Of a stretch of DNA of 64,000 bases, positions 32,600 through 40,975 are shown piece by piece. The notes beneath the pieces were generated by a model. The model worked only from the letters and a program-made list of their open reading frames with translations. It made no database searches and was not told where the DNA came from. Numbering within the stretch: the first letter of the stretch is position 1; the number at the start of each line of letters is the position of its first letter. This DNA is from JBMNPT01 sp050943735 (lineage in GTDB: Bacteria; Bacillota; Clostridia; Oscillospirales; RGIG577): NCBI GenBank assembly GCA_050943735.1, contig JBMNPT010000006.1, forward strand, positions 1 to 64,000, read 5' to 3'. Position numbers and translations under genes: made by a program.

Positions 32600-34015
32600 A
32601 TGGATAAAACAAGTATTATTTTCGGTGTTTTGTTTACCATAGGCGTTATCATTTTCGGCCTCGACTCAGAACTTTTCTTTCTGCTTCTGGGCGGACTGAT
32701 CTATATGGGCGTCTATTTCATTTTTGGCATTGGCTACTTTAATAAGGATACCATAAAGAAACAGCCCAAAGCTCTTTCCTGCAGCATTTTTTACCTTCCG
32801 GGAGTGCTGGTCGCTCTGGCCTTTGCCTTCATCATGATGGTAACCGCCGAGCATATCGAGCCCTTCCCCATGTTCCTGGCGGTGGCCATGCCTCCGTTGG
32901 CACATTGGCTGTCCTTGATATTCCTGGACTACAACGAAAAGAAGTTGAAACAGGAGCAGGAAGCCAAAGCCCGTGCCTTCTATGATGAATGCGTACAGTT
33001 TGGTTTGACTAAAACCAAAGAACTCACCCCTGACAAGCGGCAGCGCATGGAACTGCTGGCAAAAAAACACGACATTCCCTTCAGCAGCCTTAAGGATCTG
33101 CAAAAAATCATTGCCCGGTTCCAGCCCATCGTGGAAGATGAACAACGCCGGGCTCAAGAAGCGAAAATCCGCAAGCTGAAAGAACAGGAAGCCGCCGAAT
33201 ACAAGACGCTCACCCTGTACGCCAGCCTGCATGGCCGCGACAAGCCCCAGACCATCTTTCACGACGTATCTCAGAGCCACTACGCCTTTGCCAGAGGCAC
33301 CAGTTATATGCCCACCCGCAAGGAATCGGACGGAGCCATCATGGCTGGTATGGCCGCCGGTATTGGCGGGCCCATCCCTGCGCTGATGTCCCTCTCTTCC
33401 ACCGCCCAGTACAATGAAGAGGTGCGCGCCCACAACGAAGCCGTCAACACCATGAACATGCTGCACGCACAGGGCGTGGCGGCGGCTATGGAACTGGGTG
33501 CCAAGTACCACAAAATGGAACTGGCTGTGGCCACCAAGCTGGTGGAAGACGGCACGCCCGAACAGTGGATGGAATACCTCAGCTTCGAAAACACAGAGCT
33601 GAAGGTAACCGAAACCGGCACCGTCATCGTCACCACCGAAATGTTTGCCAAACCAGTCACCATTTTTGGAGATACCCCTGCCTATCTGGATGGTTCTGTA
33701 ATAGCCAACATCTATGATGGGGAAAAGAGAATCGGGCAGGCCATCATGGTGTTCCCGGCCTACGGCACCAACTCCTGGGTGGATTACTGCACCTATGCGG
33801 GAGAAGCCGAGGGCTTCACACACAGATTCAAAAGCCGCTATTTGGTGAAGTATGACTACTGTACCGGCGTCTTTGAGAGAGTGCTAAACAATAAACCCAA
33901 TAAAGAAGCGAAACCCTCCACCTCCCTCATTGGCATGTGTCCCTTCTGCGGCAAGCCTGACAAAACCTACACCGTACAGTTCACCCCCGGTGATCTCTGG
34001 GCCATTGAACTCTAA
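32600..34015 (+). CDS. Membrane protein of unknown function with C-terminal Cys pair
   Basis: A 471-aa protein I do not recognise. Residues 1-110 hold three or four membrane segments. Residues about 115-210 are highly charged and helical (QEQEAKARAFYDECVQ, RRAQEAKIRKLKEQEAAEY), probably coiled coil. A Gly/Ala/Met-rich stretch (AGMAAGIGGPIPALMSL) follows, then a mixed beta domain and a C-terminal GMCPFCGKPD motif resembling half a zinc ribbon. GGAGG lies 7 nt before the ATG. It is monocistronic with its own promoter and a convergent terminator. Confidence 0.8.
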   Translation: MDKTSIIFGVLFTIGVIIFGLDSELFFLLLGGLIYMGVYFIFGIGYFNKDTIKKQPKALSCSIFYLPGVLVALAFAFIMMVTAEHIEPFPMFLAVAMPPLAHWLSLIFLDYNEKKLKQEQEAKARAFYDECVQFGLTKTKELTPDKRQRMELLAKKHDIPFSSLKDLQKIIARFQPIVEDEQRRAQEAKIRKLKEQEAAEYKTLTLYASLHGRDKPQTIFHDVSQSHYAFARGTSYMPTRKESDGAIMAGMAAGIGGPIPALMSLSSTAQYNEEVRAHNEAVNTMNMLHAQGVAAAMELGAKYHKMELAVATKLVEDGTPEQWMEYLSFENTELKVTETGTVIVTTEMFAKPVTIFGDTPAYLDGSVIANIYDGEKRIGQAIMVFPAYGTNSWVDYCTYAGEAEGFTHRFKSRYLVKYDYCTGVFERVLNNKPNKEAKPSTSLIGMCPFCGKPDKTYTVQFTPGDLWAIEL

Positions 34016-34056
34016 AAAAGAACTCCCATCGGAAACATCCGATGGGAGATTTTTTA
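34016..34056. terminator. Bidirectional terminator between convergent genes
   Basis: An 11-bp stem (CTCCCATCGGA) with AACA loop, AAAAAA before and TTTTTT after, serving the unknown membrane gene and hslO. Confidence 0.92.
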
Positions 34057-34938
34057 TGCCCGGGAGGCTCTTTGCAGCAGGCCAGTCAGGTCTTCCCGGC
34101 TCAGCCGGTACACCTGATCACAGAACTGACAGGTAATTTCCGCCTCGCCCTGTTCCTCGATCATTTTCTGAATTTCGGTGCGGCCCAGGCTGATAATGGC
34201 CCGTTCCACCCGTTCCCGGCTGCACTGGCACCGGTACCCGATCTCCCGCTCATCGATGAACTCAATGTCGTCAAAGCCAGCCAGGACTTCCCGCAAAATA
34301 TCCTGACAGGTCATCCCCTCATCCAGCATGGAAGAAATGGGTCGGATGGTGCGCAAATTGGCCTCCAAACGGTCAATGATGGCATCGGGCGTGTAGGGCA
34401 GCAGCTGCAAAATATATCCGCCAGCGCTCTTCACCGACCAGTCCCGGTCCACCAGCACCCCAAGACTGCACACCGTGGGCACCTGCTCCGACGCCGCAAA
34501 ATAATTGGTCACATCCTCTGCGATCTCTCCACTCACCAGCTCCACCTGCCCCACATAGGGCTCTTTGAGCTGCAAGTCCTTGATGACCGTCAGGCTGCCT
34601 CTGCCCACAGCGCCGCCCACATCCAGTTTGCCAACGGTATTGAGGGGCAGTTCGGCCTCGGGGTGAGCCACATAGCCCCGCACAAATCCCTTATAATCAG
34701 ACACCGCAATCAGATTGCCCAGAGGACCATCGCCACTGATTTTCAGAGTAACTGAATCTCCTTCATTTTTCAGCATGAATCCCATCATGCTGCAGGCGGT
34801 CAGAGTTCGCCCCAATGCTGCGGTAGCTGTGGGGGTGGTGTGGTGGATTTCACGCGCCCGCTCCACCATCTCTCTGGTATCCACACAATAGGCCCGGATG
34901 GAAAGTTCTCCCGCCAGGGCCGTTACAATTTTGCTCAT
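34054..34938 (-). CDS. hslO: Redox-regulated chaperone Hsp33
   Basis: A 294-aa cytosolic holdase with the N-terminal core (TALGRTLTACSMMG-like AALGRTLTACSMMG, KISGDGPLG) and the C-terminal redox switch, CQC and CQFC, whose four cysteines bind zinc when reduced. Under oxidation the zinc is lost and the chaperone activates. Its ATG overlaps the stop of the upstream methyltransferase gene (ATGA). Confidence 0.96.
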   Translation of the reverse strand: MSKIVTALAGELSIRAYCVDTREMVERAREIHHTTPTATAALGRTLTACSMMGFMLKNEGDSVTLKISGDGPLGNLIAVSDYKGFVRGYVAHPEAELPLNTVGKLDVGGAVGRGSLTVIKDLQLKEPYVGQVELVSGEIAEDVTNYFAASEQVPTVCSLGVLVDRDWSVKSAGGYILQLLPYTPDAIIDRLEANLRTIRPISSMLDEGMTCQDILREVLAGFDDIEFIDEREIGYRCQCSRERVERAIISLGRTEIQKMIEEQGEAEITCQFCDQVYRLSREDLTGLLQRASRA

Positions 34939-35702
34939 TTACATTCTCCTGTTCGATTGATTTTCCGCGCCACATAATACAGGCGCTCACTGGTGGGCCG
35001 TGGCCGTCCCAGTGTTCCCTCGTGATACACCGCCTCCAGACGGAATCCGGCTTTTTGCAGCAGTGTTTTCAGCTCCTGAGTTTCGTAGCTCCGCTCCACC
35101 TGACTCTCCTCATACCGGCGGTATGCTTCTCCCTCCCGGCCAAACAGAGTGAGGTCAAACCGGCAGAGTCCACTGCGTTTTTCATAGTGGTTTTGCCAAA
35201 TGCAGTAGACATCCTCCAAATCGTAGAGAAAGACGTTGTCCGCCAACACCTTTTCAAATTTGTAGGGGGTGTTGACATCAAACACAAAAAGTCCCCCCTG
35301 CTCCAAATACAGGCTGGTAAGACGAAAACAACGCAGCAAGTCCCGTTTATCGGTGAGATAATTGATGCCGTCCAGCGCGCAAATAACCGCCTCCACTGTG
35401 CCATACAGCTCAAAATCCGTCATATCCTGACACAGCAGTAAAATGTCTTCCCGACTTGCCGCAGCGGCCTTTTCCCGAGCCAGCTGCAACATCTCGGGAG
35501 ACAGATCCAGTCCAATCATATCATAGCCCCTTTGGGCCATAGGGAGAGTCACATTGCCGCTGCCGCAGCCCAGCTCCAGCACCAGTTGGGGAGAGAGACC
35601 CCACCGGGAAAAAAGCTGCTGATAGTAATCCGCAATGGCTTCGTAGTCACAGTCGGCGTTGAGCTGGTCATAATACCGGGCAAAATAGCCTTCGTAGCTC
35701 AT
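34935..35702 (-). CDS. SAM-dependent class I methyltransferase
   Basis: A 255-aa protein with the Rossmann SAM-binding motif LELGCGSGNVTLPMA (motif I), IGLDLSPEMLQLA (motif II) and FVFDVNTPYKFE. It matches the small-molecule/Methyltransf_25 type common in Firmicutes; the substrate cannot be read. It overlaps both neighbours by ATGA junctions, so yerC, this gene and hslO are one translationally coupled unit. Confidence 0.87.
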   Translation of the reverse strand: MSYEGYFARYYDQLNADCDYEAIADYYQQLFSRWGLSPQLVLELGCGSGNVTLPMAQRGYDMIGLDLSPEMLQLAREKAAAASREDILLLCQDMTDFELYGTVEAVICALDGINYLTDKRDLLRCFRLTSLYLEQGGLFVFDVNTPYKFEKVLADNVFLYDLEDVYCIWQNHYEKRSGLCRFDLTLFGREGEAYRRYEESQVERSYETQELKTLLQKAGFRLEAVYHEGTLGRPRPTSERLYYVARKINRTGECK

Positions 35703-36001
35703 ACCTTGCCCTCGCCGCGGTCCAACCGGTCCAGCACCTCATTGTAGCCGTCTGCCCCATAGTGCAGACAACGGTTCACCCGGCTGATGGTAGCAGTGGA
35801 CGCTCCGGTTTTTTCCACAATTTCGGTATACACCTTCTGCTCCCGCAGCATACGAGCCACTGCCAGCCGCTGACTCATGGCCTTCAGCTCATTGATGGTG
35901 CACAGATCCTCGAAAAAATCCATCGCTTCACTGGGGTCCCGCAGTGTGGCAATGGCCTGCATCAGCAGCTCCACATTTTGATCCTGTATTTTTCTGTTCA
36001 T
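35699..36001 (-). CDS. YerC/YecD TrpR-related DNA-binding protein
   Basis: A 100-aa protein with a TrpR-like helix-turn-helix: FEDLCTINELKAMSQRLAVARML, then VYTEIVEKTGASTATISRVNRCL. The family is widespread in Firmicutes with poorly defined targets. The ATG at 36001 follows an AGGGGATG site; an in-frame extension to 36133 would cross a terminator. It heads the unit with the methyltransferase and hslO. Confidence 0.88.
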   Translation of the reverse strand: MNRKIQDQNVELLMQAIATLRDPSEAMDFFEDLCTINELKAMSQRLAVARMLREQKVYTEIVEKTGASTATISRVNRCLHYGADGYNEVLDRLDRGEGKV

Positions 36002-36097
36002 GGCAACATCCCCTGACTGTATATTCACACTGTACATCGTTAAATTCATTATACCATGTTTAAGCCGGTTGTAAATGGGGATTTTCTCACAACAATA

Positions 36098-36124
36098 AAA
36101 ACGACAGCTTGTGCTGTCGTTTTT
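36098..36124 (-). terminator. Terminator after recR
   Basis: An 11-bp stem (AAAACGACAGC) with TTGT loop and T/A-rich flanks, 6 nt from the recR stop. Confidence 0.85.
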
Positions 36125-36129
36125 CTGTC

Positions 36130-36732
36130 TCATATTTCACGCCGGCCCTCCAGCGCACGCAACAGGGTCACCTGATCCGCATATTCCAGATCGCCTCCCA
36201 CCGGGATGCCATAGGCAATGCGGGTCACTCGGATCTCCATTGGCTTGAGCAGCCGGGAAATGTACATGGCAGTGGTCTCTCCCTCAATGTCGGGATTGGT
36301 GGCCATAATGACCTCCTGCACCTCGCCGCTACCCAGACGGGTAATCAATTCCTTGATGCGGATGTCATCCGGACTCACATTGTCCATGGGAGAGATGACG
36401 CCGTGGAGTACATGGTACAGTCCCTTGTACTCCCGGGTGCTCTCCATGGCCAATACATCCTTGGGCCCCTCCACCACACAAATGGTGGAGTGATCCCGCG
36501 CAGGAGAAGAGCAGATGGAACACACTTCGCTGTCGCACAGATTTTGACAGATGCTGCAGCAGCGCACCTTCTGCTTGGCCTCCACAATGGCAGATGCAAA
36601 TGCGTCTGCCTGGGCTTTGTCCATATCCAGCACATGAAAGGCCAGACGCTGGGCCGTTTTGTGGCCAATGCCCGGCAGTTTTTCAAACTGCTCAATGAGC
36701 CGCGCAATGGGCGGAACGTATTCGCTGAGCAT
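36130..36732 (-). CDS. recR: Recombination protein RecR
   Basis: A 200-aa protein with the expected order: helix-hairpin-helix (FEKLPGIGHKTAQRLAFHV), a four-cysteine zinc finger (CSICQNLCDSEVCSIC) and a Toprim domain (ICVVEGPKDVLAME, ATNPDIEGETTA). It acts with RecF/RecO to load RecA at gaps. It lies 3 nt after ybaB in the conserved dnaX-ybaB-recR operon. Confidence 0.97.
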   Translation of the reverse strand: MLSEYVPPIARLIEQFEKLPGIGHKTAQRLAFHVLDMDKAQADAFASAIVEAKQKVRCCSICQNLCDSEVCSICSSPARDHSTICVVEGPKDVLAMESTREYKGLYHVLHGVISPMDNVSPDDIRIKELITRLGSGEVQEVIMATNPDIEGETTAMYISRLLKPMEIRVTRIAYGIPVGGDLEYADQVTLLRALEGRREI

Positions 36733-36735
36733 GAT

Positions 36736-37077
36736 TTAGAACAGGCCGGGGATGCTGATACCGCCGGTAACCTTCTTCATCTCCTCGTTGCCGAAGTCTT
36801 CGATCTGCTGCAGGCCCTGGTTAACGGCCGCCACAATCATATCCTCCAGATCCTCAATATTGTCCTTGTCTACAATATCGGGATTGAGCTTAATGGAAAC
36901 CAGTTCCTTGGTACCCATCAGCTTCACCTGAATGGCGCCGCCTCCGGCTGTCACTTCAAACTCCCGCTTGGAAATTTCATCCTGTACGCGGGTTACCTCT
37001 GCCTGCATCTTCTGTGCCTGCTTCAGCATGTTGTTCATGTTGCCAAAACCGCCGCCCATAGGCTTTCTCTTCATCAT
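36736..37077 (-). CDS. ybaB: YbaB/EbfC nucleoid-associated protein
   Basis: A 113-aa protein: Met/Gly-rich start (MGGGFGNMNNMLKQAQKM) and the conserved core EVTAGGGAIQVKLMGTKEL. It binds DNA as a dimer and sits between dnaX and recR as in most bacteria. GGAG precedes the ATG by 6 nt; ATG 37074 is an equally possible start. Confidence 0.95.
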   Translation of the reverse strand: MMKRKPMGGGFGNMNNMLKQAQKMQAEVTRVQDEISKREFEVTAGGGAIQVKLMGTKELVSIKLNPDIVDKDNIEDLEDMIVAAVNQGLQQIEDFGNEEMKKVTGGISIPGLF

Positions 37078-37093
37078 TGATTTCTCCTTCCAA

Positions 37094-38737
37094 TTATTCT
37101 TCGATTCGAAGATTTTGATTCGATTTATTTTCCTTCAAAAGCTGAGCAAATGGATCCGCTTGGGACTTTTCCATTTTCCCCAGTCTTTCAAATTCATCTT
37201 GCAGCAGAGCTTCCAGCCGCACATGCCGGCCCAGACGCCCTTCCAGAATCTGCTCCACCGTTTGACGGGTAGATGCCTCCTGGTATTTCATTTTCACCAG
37301 CGGACTGCCACATACCACATAAACGGCATCGCCTTCGCAGTACCCTTTAGCCTCCCGCAGAATAGAACCGTATACCGTTCCCACCGCTGCCGTCACACCC
37401 TCCTGGATTTCCTTCCATCCGCTCAGCGGGTGGATGTCTTCGCTTCGGGTGGGCTTTGGAGGCGCCGGCTGTGCCGACGGCTGTTCCTCCCAGGGAGGAA
37501 GCTCCTCTTCCCGCGGCTGCACACTCTTTGCAGAAGGCTTGGATTGAGTGGCTTTCCCCGAAGGTTTTTGCCCACTGGGAACCACCGTCACTCCATTTTC
37601 CAGCTGGCGTTCCGCCCGCTCCAATCGAGCCAGCAACGCCTCCGGGGTCTGACACAGTGTGGGATCACACAGCCGGAACAACGCCACTTCAAAGTCAATG
37701 CGCTGATTCTGACTGCGCTGCAGGGTGTTCTGCAAATCCTGCAGCAGCCGGATGCCATACAAAATCCGCTCCAAAGAAAGCTGCTTGGCCAAATCGGTCA
37801 GCCGGTCCAGCTCATATTGAAAATCCCCCAGAATCTCTCCGGGTTCTTTCACCGCTTTGATTACCATCAAATTGCGGAGTACCTCGGTGAGCTCACTGGA
37901 CAGCAGCGCAATGCTCTTGCAGTGGTCATATAACTCACCTGCCAGACGCAAAGCCTGTCCCACATCTTCCGTGGCCATGGCCTCCACCATCTGGTAGAGG
38001 GACTCTCGCCCCGTTACACCTGCCACCTTGGACACATACTCCGCCGTCAAGCGCTGTCCGCTGCCACTGCAGGTATCCAGAATGGAAAGCGCATCCCGCA
38101 TGGAGCCGTCGCCTAACCGGCCAATGAGGAACAGTGCCTCCCGGTCGGCCTCCAGTCCTTCCTGCTGGCACACATAGGCCAGCCGCTGGGCAATCATGGC
38201 CGGCGTAATCCGCCGGAAATCAAACCGCTGACAGCGGGACAGTATGGTGGGCGCAATTTTGTAGGCCTCGGTGGTGGCCAGAATGAACATCACATGTTCG
38301 GGCGGTTCTTCCAGCAGTTTGAGCAGCGCGTTGAATGCGCCGATGGACAGCATGTGCACCTCGTCGATGATGTACACCTTTTTCCGTCCACTGGCCGGGG
38401 TATACACCGCCTCTTCCCGGATATCCCGAATGTTGTCCACACCGGTATTGGAAGCCGCGTCGATCTCAATGACATCCAAACAGGAGCCGTCATTGATGCT
38501 CCGACAGTTTTCACATTGGTTACAGGGCTCACCGTTTTGCAAATCCAGACAGTTAACTGCCTTGGCCAACAACCGGGCACAGGTGGTTTTGCCCGTTCCC
38601 CGGGTACCTGTGAACAGATAGGCATGGGCCACTTTCTGCTCCTGGATCTCCCGTTTCAGCGTGGAGGTGATATGCTCCTGGCCCACCACCGCCGAAAAAT
38701 CCATCGGCCGGTATTTGCGATACAGGGCCACATACAT
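37094..38737 (-). CDS. dnaX: DNA polymerase III subunit gamma/tau
   Basis: A 547-aa clamp-loader ATPase. Walker A is FTGTRGTGKTTCARLLA, the zinc module is CNQCENCRSINDGSC, and the Walker B/sensor region is IDEVHMLS. The C-terminal third (Pro/Lys-rich linker about residues 385-450, then a small domain) corresponds to tau. No obvious slippery run for frameshifting is seen. First gene of dnaX-ybaB-recR. Confidence 0.97.
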   Translation of the reverse strand: MYVALYRKYRPMDFSAVVGQEHITSTLKREIQEQKVAHAYLFTGTRGTGKTTCARLLAKAVNCLDLQNGEPCNQCENCRSINDGSCLDVIEIDAASNTGVDNIRDIREEAVYTPASGRKKVYIIDEVHMLSIGAFNALLKLLEEPPEHVMFILATTEAYKIAPTILSRCQRFDFRRITPAMIAQRLAYVCQQEGLEADREALFLIGRLGDGSMRDALSILDTCSGSGQRLTAEYVSKVAGVTGRESLYQMVEAMATEDVGQALRLAGELYDHCKSIALLSSELTEVLRNLMVIKAVKEPGEILGDFQYELDRLTDLAKQLSLERILYGIRLLQDLQNTLQRSQNQRIDFEVALFRLCDPTLCQTPEALLARLERAERQLENGVTVVPSGQKPSGKATQSKPSAKSVQPREEELPPWEEQPSAQPAPPKPTRSEDIHPLSGWKEIQEGVTAAVGTVYGSILREAKGYCEGDAVYVVCGSPLVKMKYQEASTRQTVEQILEGRLGRHVRLEALLQDEFERLGKMEKSQADPFAQLLKENKSNQNLRIEE

Positions 38738-38805
38738 AGCATTCCCTCCTTTTTGTGCCTATAACAGCATCCATTATACTATATTTGGGAACAACTTTCA
38801 ACCCA

Positions 38806-38836
38806 AAAAGGGACGGCAGTATGAGCCGTCCCCTTT
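38806..38836 (-). terminator. Terminator after the corrinoid adenosyltransferase gene
   Basis: An 11-bp stem (AAAGGGACGGC) with a 7-nt loop and TTTTT on the minus strand. Confidence 0.88.
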
Positions 38837-38837
38837 C

Positions 38838-39353
38838 TCATCGTTCAATTCCCTCCCGGGCGGGCACCCCCAAATCATAGGGATGCCGATGCTTTTTCAT
38901 TTCTGTGATATAATCCGCCCGCTGGGCCAGCTCCTGGGGCAACACATGACCGGTGATCACCAATTCACGCACATCCCGCTGGGCATCCAGAAACCGCAAT
39001 ACCTCCTCGTGGGAAAGCATTCCCTTATCGAATGCCGTAACCAGCTCATCCAGCACCACCAGTTCCGGCTGCCATTGCTCCACTCGTTGCTGCATCACCA
39101 GAAAATGCTCCCGCTGGCACCGACGGTACTCCTCTTTTTCCTCTTTTGTCATCTGAGAGAGAAACTTGCATTTTCCCGTAGTTTCCATCACCTGCACCTG
39201 GGGCAACATACGAAAAATATTGAGTTCGCCGCTATCGCTGTTTTTGAGAAACTGACAGATTAAAACTTTCCCTTCGCGTCCTGCACAGCGTACAGCCAAT
39301 CCCATGGCCGCTGTGGTTTTCCCTTTTCCATTGCCAAAATATAAGTGAACCAT
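38838..39353 (-). CDS. cobO: Corrinoid adenosyltransferase (CobA/CobO/BtuR)
   Basis: A 171-aa P-loop enzyme with GNGKGKTTAAMGLAVRCAG at the N-terminus and VVLDELVTAFDKGML as Walker B-like motif, transferring the adenosyl group of ATP to cob(I)alamin or cobyrinate. The ATG 39353 is chosen since GGAGT lies 7 nt upstream; the ATG 39359 is too close. It stands apart from the cobalt operon but belongs to the same pathway. No riboswitch is visible in its leader. Confidence 0.94.
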   Translation of the reverse strand: MVHLYFGNGKGKTTAAMGLAVRCAGREGKVLICQFLKNSDSGELNIFRMLPQVQVMETTGKCKFLSQMTKEEKEEYRRCQREHFLVMQQRVEQWQPELVVLDELVTAFDKGMLSHEEVLRFLDAQRDVRELVITGHVLPQELAQRADYITEMKKHRHPYDLGVPAREGIER

Positions 39354-39440
39354 ATTCATACTCCTTTTCAGGCACTTGTAAACAGGTGTTCTTTTTATTC
39401 TATGATACCATATTTTCCCCGTTCTGTCTTTTCATATGGC

Positions 39441-39480
39441 AAAAAACAGGGCTGTGTTTTACCACACCCCTGTTTGTTTT
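39441..39480 (-). terminator. Terminator after corA
   Basis: AAACAGGG-TGTG hairpin pairing with CACA-CCCTGTTT, followed by T-rich sequence on the minus strand. Confidence 0.75.
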
Positions 39481-39493
39481 ACAAATATTTTGT

Positions 39494-40420
39494 TTACAGC
39501 ATTCCCTTTTTATGCAGCAGCCAACTGCCTGCCAGGGTGATGGCCACCGACATCCCCACCGGATACCAGAAAGAACCCGACAGCGGAATCCCCTCTACAT
39601 TCATGCCATAGAAAGAAGATATGATAGTGGGAATGGCCATCAAAATGGTAATGGAAGCCAGCACTTTCATCACGATGTTAAGGTTGTTGGAAATGATGGA
39701 AGCAAAGGCGTCCATGGTGCCGGACAAAATGTTGGTATAGATGTTGGACATCTCAATGGCCTGTTTGACCTCGATGAGCACATCTTCCAGCAAATCCTGA
39801 TCTTCATCATACAATTTGATGATCCGGCCCCGGAGGATTTTTTCCAATGTCACTTCATTGGCCTTGAGGGAAGTGGAGAAATACACCAGGGATTTTTCCA
39901 GCTCCAGCAGCTGAATCAGTTCCTTGTTTCTCATGGATTTATGCAGTTTTTTCTCCACATACAGGCTGATTTTATCGATCTGCTTCAGATATTGCAGGAA
40001 TCGTCCGGCAATTTTATACAGCAACAGCAGTACAAACCGGGTTTTGTGAGTGGTCTCCACATTTTTCACCAGAGAACTAGAAAATTCCTTGATGATGGAG
40101 GTTTCCTTAAGACACACCGTCACAATGTTATCCTGGGTGAGAATGATGGCCATAGGCACTGTAGAATAAACCACTGACTTGGCTTCGGTCTGCGCCAGCG
40201 GAAGGTCCACTACGATGAGGGTCTGCTCGTCTTCCATCTCCACACGAGATGCTTCTTCTTCGTCCAAGCCAGCCTGCACAAAGCCTGCATCCACCTGCAA
40301 AGTTTCAATGACGCTGTTGACTTCTTCTTCCGTAGGGGCCACCAGGCTGACCCAACAGCCTGGTTCAATGTGCTCAATCAGCTCCAGCTTTTTATCCACT
40401 GTTTTGTAGTACGAAATCAT
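39494..40420 (-). CDS. corA: CorA-family magnesium transporter
   Basis: A 308-aa protein with a long cytosolic N-terminal domain, a helical stalk and two C-terminal membrane segments. The hallmark loop YGMNV follows the first of them (about residue 275). CorA forms pentameric Mg2+ channels. An M-box Mg2+ riboswitch with a terminator and a possible small leader ORF precedes it, so expression should rise when Mg2+ is low. AGGGGACGG precedes the ATG. Confidence 0.95.
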   Translation of the reverse strand: MISYYKTVDKKLELIEHIEPGCWVSLVAPTEEEVNSVIETLQVDAGFVQAGLDEEEASRVEMEDEQTLIVVDLPLAQTEAKSVVYSTVPMAIILTQDNIVTVCLKETSIIKEFSSSLVKNVETTHKTRFVLLLLYKIAGRFLQYLKQIDKISLYVEKKLHKSMRNKELIQLLELEKSLVYFSTSLKANEVTLEKILRGRIIKLYDEDQDLLEDVLIEVKQAIEMSNIYTNILSGTMDAFASIISNNLNIVMKVLASITILMAIPTIISSFYGMNVEGIPLSGSFWYPVGMSVAITLAGSWLLHKKGML

Positions 40421-40438
40421 GTTGCCGTCCCCTTTCTC

Positions 40439-40513
40439 TTACAGGGCGGCTGCGTTCGTGGCGCCGCCCAGACTGTATTTTCTGCTTATCGGTTTCGCCG
40501 GGCCGCTGTCCAT
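40439..40513 (-). CDS. Candidate 24-codon leader ORF upstream of corA
   Basis: ATG at 40513 with AAGGAG 7 nt upstream begins a 24-aa frame (MDSGPAKPISRKYSLGG followed by ATNAAAL) ending TAA 18 nt before the corA start. It lies after the M-box terminator, so it is transcribed only on read-through, together with corA. The near-ideal ribosome-binding site argues it is translated. Two prolines in the first eight codons recall proline-containing Mg2+ leader peptides such as enterobacterial mgtL, but homology is not claimed. It could equally serve as a coupling ORF. Confidence 0.5.
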   Translation of the reverse strand: MDSGPAKPISRKYSLGGATNAAAL

Positions 40514-40531
40514 TTCGCCACTCCTTTCGCA

Positions 40532-40573
40532 CAAAAAATAAACCCTTTTCCCGCAGTTGCACGAGAAAAGGGT
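40532..40573 (-). terminator. M-box-controlled terminator
   Basis: ACCCTTTTC pairs with GAAAAGGGT around a 14-nt loop, then TTATTTTTT on the minus strand, about 33 nt beyond the aptamer. Confidence 0.8.
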
Positions 40574-40606
40574 CTTGGAAATCATAATACGCCGTATGCA
40601 AAACCC

Positions 40607-40775
40607 TCCTCGTCCAGCTTTAGCACTATACAGCGTAGGCCCACATTTCTGCGGCCAACTACATTAAGTCAAACCTTAATTCGGTAAAACCTGTTGACCC
40701 ATTGGCATCTTTGGATGTTTCCGGGCAGCAGTGTCTGTCTGTATAGGAGCCTCACCTAACAAGAGTTTCCTTTGG
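40607..40775 (-). ncRNA. M-box (ykoK) magnesium riboswitch
   Basis: The minus strand has the conserved M-box blocks: GTTAGGTGAGGCTCCTATAC, GCTGCCCGGAAACATCC, AAAGATGCCAATGGGTCAAC and GTATAGTGCTAAAGCTGG. High Mg2+ should compact the aptamer and allow the downstream terminator, reducing corA. Confidence 0.95.
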
Positions 40776-40794
40776 ATTTTCACAATCCTTATTT

Positions 40795-40822
40795 ATTATA
40801 ACACGCCCCTTTTATTTTTCAA
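40795..40822 (-). promoter_or_regulatory. Promoter of the M-box/corA transcript
   Basis: TTGAAA, 16-nt spacer, TATAAT on the minus strand, 20 nt before the aptamer. The stretch 40823-40944 holds no gene. Confidence 0.7.
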
Positions 40823-40944
40823 CCACTTTTCACAAAAATAACATTTATTCTTTTGATTTCGTTTGTTTTGTCAAAATAGGCTCTACTTTACACTGTTTTT
40901 TTGCATTTTCCCATGGGATTTTTCCATTTTTATTGATTTTATAT

Positions 40945-40975
40945 AAAAAAAGAAAAGCGGCAACAGCCGCTTTTC
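40945..40975 (-). terminator. Terminator after the amino-acid permease gene
   Basis: An 11-bp stem (AGAAAAGCGGC) with an AACA loop, then T-rich sequence on the minus strand. Confidence 0.88.

Noticed and set aside
36130..36133. Longer version of yerC starting at 36133
   Set aside because: It would begin beyond the recR terminator hairpin; ATG 36001 gives the normal family length.
40392..40601. A 69-codon frame from a TTG next to AGGAGG, reading through the M-box terminator
   Set aside because: The spacing to the TTG is only 2-3 nt, there is no ATG, and AGGAGG lies in the aptamer P1 strand. The 40513 ATG frame is the better candidate.
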